A DNA stretch of 64,000 bases from Zelopaecilomyces penicillatus (Eukaryota > Ascomycota > Sordariomycetes > Hypocreales > Pseudodiploosporaceae). The notes beneath the pieces are model-generated. The model saw nothing but the letters and a program-made list of their open reading frames with translations, did no database searches and was not told the origin of the DNA. Made by a program: the position numbers and the translations under genes. This document shows, piece after piece, positions 1-10,469 of this stretch. Position 1 is the first letter of the stretch. Each line of letters starts with the position of its first letter. The stretch spans positions 1,302,001-1,366,000 of the forward strand of contig VCCP01000005.1 in assembly GCA_005765155.1 (NCBI GenBank), given 5' to 3'.

Positions 1-1656
1 CTGGTCGCCGTGGGAGGCGGCATGGAAGGGATCAGCCAGAGCTGCGTATTCATATAGATATACACGGGCGCCTGCGTTGGCGAGCGTGTGTGCGGTGTGC
101 AGGACTGGACAGATGTAGGCGTAGTGGGCGTATGCCTCATGAATACGGCGGAACTGCGCGCCATAAGGCCGATTCTGAGGGCCGCCGATGCCAGGCGGTT
201 GACGGTAGGGCGAGTCTGGGTATATCAGGGGATCCGGATACAGCATCTCGAGAGTATCGAGGTCGGCAGCAGAGAGTGATGGAATCAAGGTGGAGAAGAA
301 AGACCGGAATTCGATGCTAGTGGAGGCTCGCTGAGGACAAAACTGAGTGCCCTCGTGCGAACAGAAGCCCGTGATAACTGCAAGCCCATCTGCCCTACCA
401 GCACGGACCATGTCGTTTAACAGATTCAGGGGCAGGTCAGGAATAACGCCCCCGGGCCCATCGACAACTGGCTGAAACGGCCAGGTAACGGCATCGGCAT
501 GACCGGCCCAGACCATAACGGAAGACTGGAGGATAGCATCGACGGGGAGGGTCTGCAGCGGTCGATTGCGGCCGTACGACTTGAGATCTCGAAGCTGTGA
601 GACGACTCGGGGATGGGTGGCGGAGAGGACTGAGCGAGCGGTTGGGGAACCGGATTCGAGGATAGCTTTGCGGAAGGGGAGCGGCGAAGGGTGGAGGATG
701 TGATGGCCGATCTGTTACTCATAAGCCCAACGGTAAAAGATGGAGGAATATGTCAGCCTTTTGATCTTGTACTTTTCCCTGTTTGTTGGGTTAAAGAAAG
801 GGGGAGAAGGGGGTATGCGTGATAATGGAGATGTGCAGACAAAGCTACCCCTGAGGTGTTTATAGCTAGCTATGTGTTTTCTCGTTGTATTTCCTCTGAA
901 AGGAGCATGATTCCCAGAAGAAAACGAAAACAGCAAGCCACCTCTTTGTAATAAAGACGAAATAGAAAAAAAGCACATGAGAAAATAAGAGGGAAAAAAA
1001 AAACTGACCGAATGAGCTCCAGCACTGACTCCCATCAACGTCAAGTCATTTGCATTCCCTCCAAACGCCCCAATCCAATCCCTCACCCATTCAATCGCAA
1101 GTCTCTGGTCCCTAAGTCCCAAATTCAGCTCTTTCACTTCCGTCCCACCAGCAAGAAACCCCAGAGCTCCCAAACGGTAGCTTATCGCAACAGCCATCAC
1201 ATCCTTTTTAGCCCAGGACACAAAGGACGCCAGGTCGCGCTCTAGCGGGTGGCCAAAGTTGAACCCGCCGCCGTGGATGTACACGACGACTGGGAGAGAT
1301 GAAGAGGGAGAAGACCCATCACTGTCATTGTAACCATCGTGGTCACTGGCGGAAGAAGATGATGATGATGATGGCCGGATGATGTTAATCGTCAGCGGGT
1401 TCTCGGCTGTCAGATGCGGCGCAAAGGGAAACGGCTGCGAGGGCGCCTGCTCCGAAGCATCAATCACGCCCGACGACGGCGGCGCAATCGGCACAGCAGG
1501 CTGGAAGCGCGACACGCTGGCGCACGGAATGCCAAAGAACAAGTCCAACGCTCGAGGATAATCCCTCGATGCCGGCTGCGCTTTTCCAGTAATGAGGCCG
1601 CCATTGGCTGTTACCGTCGGCGGGGGGCTCGCTGCCTCTGGCGACAGCAACGACAT
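1..1656 (-). CDS. Type-B carboxylesterase / alpha-beta hydrolase, C-terminus cut by window edge
   Basis: Two exons are visible, complement(<1..711, 1009..1656), giving 453 residues before the edge. The fold is the carboxylesterase type B (COesterase) family, which hydrolyses carboxylic esters. I see the oxyanion-hole motif HGGG at residues 128-131, the nucleophile elbow GVSAGAHS with Ser211, a probable acid Glu336 in SHEGTQ, and a probable catalytic His450 in AASHGD, only nine bases from the window end. The triad is therefore complete although the C-terminus is missing. The intron (712-1008, 297 nt, donor GTCAGT, acceptor ACAG) falls just after the nucleophile elbow; joining gives the continuous AGAHS-IGHH. 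I chose the ATG at 1656 because the frame upstream to 2079 is unlike coding sequence. There is no clear signal peptide, so a cytosolic enzyme is likely. A Ser run at residues 96-102 is low complexity. Substrate unknown. Confidence 0.85.
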
Positions 1657-2563
1657 CTTCTTGTTTCGTGTTTCTTGTTTCTTAATTCTTGTTTTCCCTT
1701 GTTCTCTTTTTCCCTTTCCCCCTGCAAAGGAAACAACCGGGAGATTCGGGTTATGTGCCTCTCTTTTCACCCGACGCTTGCTGATGTCCTGCTGATAATT
1801 TCTTAAGTTGGCGCCAATATAATTTTTTTTTGTCGTTTTAGATTTTGGAATCAGATATAAAATATCAAGGCCCGGTAGGAGCGGGGTTGGTGAGCAGTAA
1901 TATCTGTAGATGGAAATTTGAATGATGTGCCAATTCACAGCTCCCCTACGTCGTGTTTTGCTTCTTTGCAGCTCAGGTTGCGGTGGCGTCAGCTGCAAAA
2001 CACCACCAAAACCCCAGAAACCTCCCATAATGCCATTTCGCACAATACAGTTCGGCTTTTCACGCCATGTGAATACCAATGGGCGCCAATTCCGTTTGTG
2101 TCACAAAACTCAGTACTGCTGCCGATTGGCGAAATATCTGTGGATGCCAATGCTCCAAAAACAATGCAAACAATGCGAATGCGTCAGATTGTCGCCTCGT
2201 ATCCACACCTTCACATGCATGATAAACAACTGACTTTACGCCATCATGTGTATGAAAAGGCTTTTAGAGACTTTCACAGTAGCTAAATCTGCAGAGCTAT
2301 GAATAGGTGAAGCCATAATGGCAACAACTGAACTTTTGTTGTACAAAATAAATGCAGACCTGCCCCAGCGCCAGTGCTGAATACCATCAAGAGAGGGACG
2401 AAGTGAAGAAACCTGGACAGTAAAATAAACAAGAGAATGGAACCCAAACACAAAAGAAAGCCAAATAAACAAAACGCATCAATGAGTGTCAAAAAACCAG
2501 CAGCGATCTGCCTCAAAACGCCCACCTAAACCAACCTCTTCCCCATTAATCCGATGCCTATGC
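1657..2563. other. Intergenic: upstream of the esterase, downstream of the coiled-coil gene
   Basis: Both neighbours are on the minus strand, so this spacer holds the esterase promoter and leader (nearer 1657) and the 3' end of the 2564-4750 gene. It contains pyrimidine- and A-rich stretches. I see no RNA gene or conserved reading frame. Confidence 0.6.
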
Positions 2564-4750
2564 CTATGCCTGATGAATGATGCTCCTTCTTTGTTGTTGC
2601 ATTGCTTCCTTGCGGCGCTGTTTTTCGGCCCACTCCCGACTCGCGATTCTAGAGCGTTCAGCAGCTTGCTCCCGCGCAGCCTTGGCTGTTGCCTCCCTCT
2701 CACGCTTCTCCCGTTCCCTGTGCAGTGTATAGCTTGAGTTATCGCGGGTGTAGATCTGGTGGCTTCGAACTCGCTGTTGTGCTGCTATCTCCACGCAAAC
2801 CGAGCTTCCTTTGCCGCTGCTACTGCTAGCCGATGCTGATGTACCGCGGCTCATATCATCACCATGGATAATGATGGGATTTCGCCCGCGTACAGACGGA
2901 GCCTTGGCTGCTGGCGTAATTGCTGAGCCTGAACGGCCAGTACCAATAGACATGCGCTTGGATTTCATAGCCTCGGAGTTTTTCTTCTCAGCATTCTCCT
3001 CTTGCGTCTTGGTTAGACGAATGCGACTCGTAATTGTGTCTCTGGATATACTATTCTGCGCAGTATTGTACCTCACAGGCCGAGCTTTAAACTCCCGCCT
3101 CTTTCTCTCCTCTTCCTCCTGTTCTCGCAGCTTAGTCTCTCGTTCTTCTCGCTTACGACGAGAAATTGCTTCGCCAGGAAGCTCAAAACTGGGTTTAGCT
3201 AATAATCTGTTGGACTTGACCTTTGGTGGAGAAGCTCCCGCCTTTTGGACTTCTGCCTGCTGAGCTTGGCGAGTCTCGCGCTGTTCTTTCAATCGCCGCG
3301 CGACAGCATCTCCTGGAAGCTCAAACCTTGCGATGGTGGGCGGCTTTGCCGATCTTGTGGACATGTTGGACGATGTCTGATGAGTGCCTCCAAATTTGAC
3401 TCGAGAAGACATGCCGTCCATGTTTTGTAATGGTGCCATGTCGACTGCGTCGTGCCTCTGACCACGAAGCGTCAGCGATGCAGATCGGCGCAGAGCTGGC
3501 TTTGTCGACTCAGAAGATTTGGCTCGGACTGTCGCTGACATGCACATCATTGATGCCCTTTTCATGCTCTTGGATGTTCGAAGTTCGGGTATAGTATCAG
3601 GAATGGCCGTGGGAGTTCTGCCTTCTGCCAGGTTGATCCTTCGAGCGCGGGTTACTTCACCCACAGCCTCTAGTTCATCTTCAAGTTTATCGAGCTCCTC
3701 CAGCGAGTCTTCGATTCGTGGGATGGAAAATGACCCAGTTCTGGAAGAGCTACACCCAATGCTGCAACTCCTGTCGCTTATAATAGTGAGCGATGGCGAA
3801 ACAGCACTCTCCACAGCTTGGACGATCTGGGGAACCTTGAGGGGTGTCGTTGAGTACAGAGATGGCTGGGTCCATGCTAGAAACCCGCCATCTGCTAATG
3901 CGTTGAACTCTTCCATTTCCGACGAGAGATGCACATTTCTCTTAAGAGGAGTGGCTAGCAAGGTGAATGTGTCAGTCAAATATTGTTCATTATCAATGCC
4001 ATTGGGGAGAGTCGGTCGTTGCTTGCGCAAAAGCAGGTTACAACCGTAAACCATGGTTTTGACTTTGGAGTTGACGCCATCGCAATCATAGTTTGCAGTG
4101 CTACTGCTACAAGCCCGGTACGACATCAGCCACTCGAACTGACCTGCCAAATGTCGTTCCACCTGTTCTCGGATGGAGCAATCAGGGTTTGGCGCCTCTC
4201 GTAACGTTTTGTGATTGCGCTCGAAGTTATTCGTGATATAAGCTGCTAGAACAGAAAGAGTCAGAATCAAAATCCAATTGCAACGGCCAATGTTTAGAAG
4301 ACATGTGAAGTGGTCCAACTCACCTTGAGGTGCAGGATTATTGTGTAAACTGGAATCGTTTACGACAGAGAGACTGGCGTCGGCAGTACTGATCTCCTCT
4401 TGCACAGAGCCGAGTGGTTCAAATATGTCCAAGTCAATTGGTGGACGTCGTGGGCGGGTTGTTCGTGCACCAGGCGCTTTGGCCTTGGAGGGACTGGGGC
4501 TGCAAAGTTTAAGCTTGTCGATGCCAACGACCAAAGCATCAAGATCGTGACCTAGGCCCTTGGTGGAGAGGGGCTTGGCCGTCGCTCGATTCTGATAATG
4601 ATCAATATGCAGCTCCCCGAGAGCGTTTCCAGTGCGCTTCGGTGTCAATGATGGATGATCAAGGGCTTGCTCATTATCCAAAATGGCAAAGGAGTTGGCC
4701 GCCATGGCAGCCAGCGTAGTCGTCTTACCATGAGCCACGGTTCGACCCAT
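2564..4750 (-). CDS. Unrecognised basic coiled-coil protein with duplicated FELPGEA motif
   Basis: I model two exons, complement(2564..4245, 4324..4750), 702 residues. The frame is also open through the 78-nt intron (donor GTGAGT, branch-like CTGAC, acceptor CTAG), so an unspliced reading of 728 residues exists. I prefer splicing because the signals are good and the intron alone would supply an isolated hydrophobic stretch. The protein is mostly disordered. Its C-terminal half has two copies of a motif, FELPGDAVARRLKEQRE and FELPGEAISRRKREERE, followed by charged coiled coil and FKARPV, which recalls the short motifs of TPX2-type microtubule proteins; this is a weak resemblance only. The end is a long Arg/Glu/Ala helix. 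The start ATG has A at -3. Function unknown; a cytoskeletal scaffold is speculation. Confidence 0.75.
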   Translation of the reverse strand: MGRTVAHGKTTTLAAMAANSFAILDNEQALDHPSLTPKRTGNALGELHIDHYQNRATAKPLSTKGLGHDLDALVVGIDKLKLCSPSPSKAKAPGARTTRPRRPPIDLDIFEPLGSVQEEISTADASLSVVNDSSLHNNPAPQGELDHFTCLLNIGRCNWILILTLSVLAAYITNNFERNHKTLREAPNPDCSIREQVERHLAGQFEWLMSYRACSSSTANYDCDGVNSKVKTMVYGCNLLLRKQRPTLPNGIDNEQYLTDTFTLLATPLKRNVHLSSEMEEFNALADGGFLAWTQPSLYSTTPLKVPQIVQAVESAVSPSLTIISDRSCSIGCSSSRTGSFSIPRIEDSLEELDKLEDELEAVGEVTRARRINLAEGRTPTAIPDTIPELRTSKSMKRASMMCMSATVRAKSSESTKPALRRSASLTLRGQRHDAVDMAPLQNMDGMSSRVKFGGTHQTSSNMSTRSAKPPTIARFELPGDAVARRLKEQRETRQAQQAEVQKAGASPPKVKSNRLLAKPSFELPGEAISRRKREERETKLREQEEEERKRREFKARPVRYNTAQNSISRDTITSRIRLTKTQEENAEKKNSEAMKSKRMSIGTGRSGSAITPAAKAPSVRGRNPIIIHGDDMSRGTSASASSSSGKGSSVCVEIAAQQRVRSHQIYTRDNSSYTLHREREKREREATAKAAREQAAERSRIASREWAEKQRRKEAMQQQRRSIIHQA

Positions 4751-5753
4751 GGTCTTGGTGTCTCAATGGACCCTGGTGGGTAATTTGAGCTACGGCTCCG
4801 TGGCCAGGGGACTTATCTAGATGGCCCGCGCCAAAAATGCACAGCTAATTTCGCGGAGCAGCGGGATCCGGGCTCGGTAAGAGCGGGGCCGCCTGGGATC
4901 TGTTCAGGATATTGATCTGGCGAATTAAAGTGAAGAGCTGACTGGCAAATAATGGCTCCAATGAGTTGACCCAATGTGCATCCACTTAAAACCTGGTGGG
5001 TTGGGTGATGGAGAAGATGTAACAAGGATGGCAGACAAGAGTAGAGATGGGAGCAAGCACAAGAGAGCAAGGACTTTAAAGGAGCCAAGGGATATCAGTT
5101 ACATTCTTTGCGCTTCACGCCTTCCTTCCATGCACAAGGTTTGTGCTATGCCTGCTGTGTCTGCAACCGAATGCCACTTTCTCTTGTTGCTTCCGACGGC
5201 CTCATTTGGAGGAAATGACGCCGTTTTTGTTTTTCTAGCCAGTGTTTCTCCACAGCAACCCAAGTTGTTGCGTGACTAAGACACGCGTTCCGCGTCTTCA
5301 GGAATGGTGGCGTCAGGTCGGTACGAGGTACTTCACGCTACGAAGTAATTACGACTTCGCTTCTCACCCCGCCTGGCCACCCTATCATGGTTGTCTCCAA
5401 ACATGGGCACATTCGTGACTGTTGTGGTTTAAGGATGACATCATGTCGCCCTCATCACTTCCCCATGTTAGAGATGTAGATGATCCTGCTGTTCAGAGAG
5501 ATGCTACTTACCAACTCGATGATGGTTGACGATGCACTTATCCTCCCTCAGGCGCTCTTGTCCAAATGCTATGGTGTCGATGAGTGATCGCCGCTATTGT
5601 AAACCGACCAAAGTTTAGTCTCTGGATCACATTCCACTCCTTAGGTCAGGGTAGTAGCACTATTATTGCTACTTGGCCATTTTGTAATCCACCAAACCCG
5701 GAAGAATATGGTAATGTGAGAATTCTTGGATTTGAATCTGTGTGTTATGCACT
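4751..5753. other. Intergenic: upstream of the coiled-coil gene, downstream of DAD2
   Basis: About 1 kb holding the promoter of the 2564-4750 gene and the 3' end of DAD2. Several open frames run through it (for example 4974-5279) but none shows a recognisable motif. I see no RNA gene or long repeat. Confidence 0.55.
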
Positions 5754-6323
5754 TTATGCCGATTCATCACCAGCCGCAGCTTCCGCAGCTTCAGCCTGAG
5801 CCTGCAATGCCGGTGCGTGCTCTGTTGGTATGCGAACAAGCGTTTGGGGAAGTAACCCGCTTGAGTCGGATGGCTCCTCTGTCTCGGCATTGGCAGGAGG
5901 TTTCGCTAACTTGGCTGTTTGTGTTGGGATTCAGTCAGCAAAGCTCCAGCTTCGTAGCTGCGTCTCCATTCTTAAATCTTACAAGAAGCCATGTTGATAG
6001 CACGTAGCACGTTATGCCAGTTGCTGAGAACCGTTGCAATAGCTATTATCTGCAATTTAGCGAAACAGGTTTGGGTCAGACGCATGCCCTCAAAGGAAGA
6101 CAGCCTTACCCTCTGTGCCATCCGATAAGATGGAAAGATTGTGCTCTAAAGCTTCCATCTGAGTGGCTACGGCTGCGCTTAGGTCCCTTAACTCTTTGAG
6201 ATTCTCCAGCTCAGCCTTCTTCTCTTCGATGCGGGCGACAAGTGCGGGCGATTGTGCGGCTGACGAGGTCGAATTACTCGGAGCACGCATGTGCGAGGAG
6301 AAAGAGCGTGTTGGGAACGACAT
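5754..6323 (-). CDS. DAD2: DASH/Dam1 complex subunit Dad2
   Basis: Three exons, complement(5754..5914, 5983..6042, 6110..6323), encode 144 residues, the usual size. Dad2 is a subunit of the ten-protein DASH (Dam1) ring that couples kinetochores to spindle microtubule ends. The family pattern is clear: an N-terminal Ser-rich arm, the helix ALVARIEEKKAELENLKELR, the motif DGTEAIATVLSNWHNVLRAI spanning the first junction, then MASSKL and a tail with LPQTLVRIPTE. Introns are 67 and 68 nt. The first uses the acceptor AATAG rather than the TTGCAG six bases upstream, which is the choice that keeps the conserved frame. The tail is Ala/Glu-rich. The gene stands head-to-head with shugoshin, 491 bp apart. 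Confidence 0.93.
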
Positions 6324-6814
6324 GTTGCTGCGATTTTTGAGGCAGAAGTTCGGCGCCCTTTCTCACATCAGCTGTAAATAGAAAGCTTCCGTGGCTATGC
6401 GTTGAGGAATTGCCCAGAATCAAAGATTATCATCGGTATCTGTTGAACCCCAATTGTCCACCATGATGCCCACCGTCATTCTGTGAACCCCACTAATCCA
6501 GGCCTCATGAAGCTTGGTGGGGTTGTGCTGTGAAATTCACGTGGAATCCACTTTGCGCTACCACAGCAACCAGCACCAGCACGTACACACAAGTACCCCT
6601 GTAGCGTCGTTGTTGCTCTTCGCCCAAAACGGTCAAAGTGTAAATAATAACGACACCAGTAACATCCCGACATTATTCCACCTACCGAGTTCTTTGCAGC
6701 CTGACATCAACGCGCATCTGCAACACGACAACCGGCGCCTTTATACGGAATCCTCGCAACTCTCCCGCCGTTCTCAGAGATCCTCAGTGCAAATCTCCCG
6801 TGCCATTATGAGGC
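6324..6814. promoter_or_regulatory. Shared divergent promoter region of DAD2 and SGO1
   Basis: The 491 bp between the two start codons is the only upstream space for both genes, so it must carry both promoters and leaders. The shugoshin side (about 6700-6800) is pyrimidine-rich, as is common near fungal transcription starts. The region includes CAGCAACCAGCACCAGCACG. I cannot assign a cell-cycle element by eye. Confidence 0.6.
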
Positions 6815-8930
6815 ATGGCTAGACTTAACGAACCGCCAGTGTCCTCGGACAGCCTCGAGACGCGTATGTTTACCTATTTCAAGAGGATAGTCGTGTCTTG
6901 GATGAGAACTTGCTGACTGACCTTCGCGTCCTGTACTCTAGTTCGTAAGAAGATGCTTCGCCAGAACAGAGACCTTGCCAAATCCAACAACGTGCGAGCT
7001 CTCCGGATCAGAGAATTGGAAAATGACTGCGCCTGCATGTTGTCCGAGAACCTTGAACTTAGAAGCCGTATTCTAGAGTTGGAAAGACAGGTCGAGGATA
7101 ATGAAGCGCGCAGGATAGCAGATCACGCCATGGTTATCAAGGAAAAGCTGGAATCACAACTCACGGAATGGGGTATTCTACTCGCAGGGCTTGGGCTCGA
7201 GCCACCCATGAAACGACATTCTCCAAGGATCAGAAAGTCGACGAAACACCGAATGAGTTTCAGCGCCAACCGACCCAGCCCTTCGCAACGAAGATTGCGC
7301 GATATCGCAAGAGATATTGAAGATTTAGGTCACATTTCGGAGACAAAATCCCACCCTCGAAGATCTATGAAGTAATAACCAATTGTTGCGAATGGGGAGG
7401 GAAACATGCTAATTTTCATGCAGCCACGAGCAAATACTCGCCCTTCGATCAGAAGCTGACATCTCGGTTGAATCACCAGAGCTCGGTCCACCACCCATGT
7501 CAAAATTTATTGACGACGATCCCATCAAAATAGACTCCCCAAGTAGGGTTGGTCCAAATCATGGGCGCGACTTTCTCAGTCCAACAAAAAGTCCCATGGG
7601 CAAAATTCTGGAGCCTCCAGTGTCTCTCGCCTCTCCGAAATTCGACAAAGCGATTCCTTTGATTCTGTCCCCAGAGAAGAAGGAATTGCCAGTAATCCAA
7701 CAGCAACCCCCTGTACAACTTGCTGAAACTCTTATTGAAGAACCTGTTGCCAAACCTGTTAAAGCTGGTTCGAAACGAAAACTTGCTGCGAGAGATGAGG
7801 GCGAGACCATTCGATCTCAAAGAGTTACGAACGAAAACGAGCCACCGAAGTTCATGTCCGATAAGCCGTCTATTCGTGAAAAGGCTGGAGGGAAAACGTT
7901 GAAAGAGCTGGCTAGTATGAGAAAAGAAGCCCGAGACAAACATACAAACTCAGTTAATCCACGCAAGCCGTTGGCACCGAAGAATACAAATGACGATGTC
8001 AGCTCCCCGAAAAAGAACCTTTCCAAAACCAAGGCTCCGTTAGTCGATGGGATGATGACAGCCAAACCTACTGTGTCAAAGGCGAAGATGGCTCAAGACA
8101 AAGTCAAATCAAAACCCAAGGATCATGAACCTGCTCAAATCGAAACCGTTACGACGCGGGATATCACGCCCCCTCACACAGCTACAGCGGTCTGCGAGTT
8201 AGGCGTGCCGATTGTAGAGCCTGGACTACTGTCCCCCAATTCACCAGAGCCCATTACAACTGATGAAGACTCTCGGGGCGGCACACCTCCTCCTGCCGAT
8301 ATTAACCTCAATGGAGAGACATCAAGGCCAAGTAGACGCAATAGAGCAGCGATCAGCTATGCGGAGCCTAATCTGAGAGTCAAAATGCGACGACCGACAA
8401 AAGAGCTCTTCGACGCGGTCGCAGGGGAAGGAAAATACCCTCGCCGGATAAGTCAGTGTGATGTGGTGGCTTCTGAGCCGATACACGCTAAGCCCGAGTC
8501 TGATGTGTCAGATTCGTGGAAAACATTACCTGAGGCAGAGGCTCAGTTGGTCGATCCTGATGCGGATACTGTACCTGCTTATGATCCACCAAAGAAAAAT
8601 TCAAAAAGCAGTGGCATGACCGAAGGATCCGAGCGCTTATCTAGCATCGAGCCTATTGACGTTGAAATCACCACCGACTGTGCGACCGAGAAAGACGCAA
8701 GCCAGCCGAAGGAGCAAAACCCAAGCTCCTCGACCAGTGACGCAGGAGATATGGATATCTATGAGTTTACCAGTTCGTCTCCTCGACCTGATAAGGAGGC
8801 CATGGTCGGGACAAAGAGAAGGGGTCGGCCCCCAAATTCATCCAGGCGGTCCGCAACACTCGTTGATAGTGACAGCAATAGCTCAGCCAAGGAACGGAAC
8901 AGCTCTCGGCGAAGAAGCATGATGATATGA
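6815..8930 (+). CDS. SGO1: Shugoshin, centromeric cohesin protector
   Basis: Three exons, 6815..6863, 6942..7371 and 7424..8930, give 661 residues. Shugoshin recruits PP2A to centromeres to protect cohesin from separase and helps place the chromosomal passenger complex. The N-terminal coiled coil reads LRKKMLRQNRDLAKSNNVR then IRELEN (about residues 17-70), the typical PP2A-binding and dimerisation helix. Near residues 463-495 is the basic shugoshin C-terminal motif SRRNRAAISYAEPNLRVKM, which in the family contacts phosphorylated histone H2A. The middle is disordered and rich in Ser/Pro/Lys. The first exon has only 16 codons, and its junction (C|TT) rebuilds LRKKM. The second intron (52 nt) starts GTAATA. 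The KRRGRPP stretch near the end resembles an AT-hook. Confidence 0.93.
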
Positions 8931-9363
8931 TGTTGAGAAATTGAGGCAAAGCGAACATTTTATGGGAATAGGCGGCGTTTTCTTTCGGTGTCCTTTCTTG
9001 CCAGCCATAGGCGCTTTTTTGTACTTTTCTGCAGGAGGCAACGTGGAATCTTGGGCCTCCTTGTTCGTTTTTCAATGCTAAAGATACCAAGCGATGGAGT
9101 TGATTTAAATATTTATTGCATTTACAAATCTTCCTCTGGGTTTTCCATTCCGTCCATATAGTCTATCCTGTTTCATAAGACTACAGACGAAGAGCTGTAC
9201 GTTTCTACTGAGCCAGTTTCCTTGGATAAAGTGCCCCTGAATGATGATAGATCAATAACACTCATGACTAATTTTATATGGGTATCAACTTCATGCTCAT
9301 CTCACAAACAGGGCTTGAAGTTCACTCCTCAAGGACCCTCTTCGCTTCATTATTAATTGTATG
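8931..9363. other. Convergent 3' spacer between SGO1 and VPS29
   Basis: A 433-bp tail-to-tail spacer with T- and A-rich stretches such as TTTAAATATTTATTGC near 9100, likely 3' UTR and polyadenylation sequence. I see no gene here. Confidence 0.6.
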
Positions 9364-10115
9364 TCATGATGAGCCTCCCGATGGTTCTACTGGTTTCGTA
9401 TAAGTCACCTTCTCTACTGCAACATTCTCGTTCCCTTTTTCGTCTGTTCGTAGCTGGTAAACATAAAGCGTGAGCGAGATGCCTTGGACCTAGAATCAGT
9501 TAGCTCCTGTGCTAGGTTTATGAGGCCATCACCTCTTTTTGTCGGTTAGACAACTCACATCCATCAAGCAAAAGCTGGGCGTCAACGGCTCTCCCTCCAA
9601 TGAACCCCCGGTTACGAAAGCTCCAGTTGCGCTCCCCGGATTGACGAAGAATTTATCCATGTACTCAAAGGCGTCGAAGCGATGCGTACCGCCCCAGCAC
9701 AAAACGTCAACATCGAGCCTATTGGCCTCTGCGAGAAGCAAATCTGGTTCGTTTGAGACAAGTGTAAAGCCCTCCAAAAAGCCAATGCGAATACCGCCGT
9801 GAGTTACGACCTGAGTCAGTGGAAGAGAGGTAGCTTCGACGTCGTAGCGGCCTTTGACGATCTTCAGGTCGGGTGCAATAGATCGCAGGTACTCGTATGT
9901 ATGTTTATCTGTCAGGTTTCCGAGGCACAGAGTCTGGCCAATCTTGCCGGGAGCAAGGAGCTTCTTGAACTATGAGGCGAGAACAGAGTTAGTTATGTGA
10001 AGGCGCCATTCCAAATGGCCAAGAGCTCGTAATAATGGTTACTCACCTTGGGTGGAATGTCAAGAGCCCTGTCGGGGATATGCATGTCCCCAATAACGAG
10101 GATGAGGAACGCCAT
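9364..10115 (-). CDS. VPS29: Retromer subunit Vps29
   Basis: Three exons, complement(9364..9489, 9559..9969, 10047..10115), give 201 residues. Vps29 has a metallophosphoesterase fold and acts as a scaffold in retromer with Vps26 and Vps35, recycling cargo from endosomes to the Golgi. Family landmarks are MAFLILVIGDMHIPDRA, LCLGNLTDKHTYEYL, LKIVKGRYD, THGGIRIGFLEGF, WGGTHRFDAFEY and FFVNPGSATGAF. The GHTH metal motif is GGTH here, with Gly for the first His, which fits a scaffold rather than a strong phosphatase. Introns are 69 and 77 nt and all junctions fall between codons. The C-terminal exon reads VQGISLTLYVYQL. The gene is head-to-head with RRP12, 354 bp apart. Confidence 0.95.
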
Positions 10116-10469
10116 TGTGCTTGTCGAAAGCCACTGAGCAAGACGAGAGAAGTGAATTGAACGGCAAAGCTGCTGTTGCTGGAATGAGCCGTCATACTGG
10201 GGAAGCTTGGTGTCACTGGAGGGGCAGGCAGTACGTAACGCAGGGCGGCCCGGATACAGCGATAGCGTCGAGTGGATATCGCAATAGCTGCTACGGCTAT
10301 TTACCGTACTGCAGACTCCACGCCGAGCGGGCGGAGGGCTTATCGGCCTGGCGGGGATGCGATAAGAAATTTTTCTGTGTCTGCACCCATTTTTTGCCAG
10401 TTGGTGTAGATTCGCCCACCGAATCATCCAGCGGTGTCGGGTATTGGCGATAACAGTCAAGTAGACAAG
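10116..10469. promoter_or_regulatory. Shared divergent promoter region of VPS29 and RRP12
   Basis: This 354-bp interval is the only space upstream of both start codons. I see no obvious TATA box. The RRP12 ATG context is AAGATGG. Confidence 0.55.

Noticed and set aside
1657..2079. Upstream extension of the esterase reading frame
   Set aside because: It is low-quality sequence unlike the family N-terminus, and a good ATG exists at 1656.
4246..4323. Transmembrane helix in the coiled-coil protein
   Set aside because: It lies in a stretch with full intron signals; treated as an intron, with retention noted as a finding.
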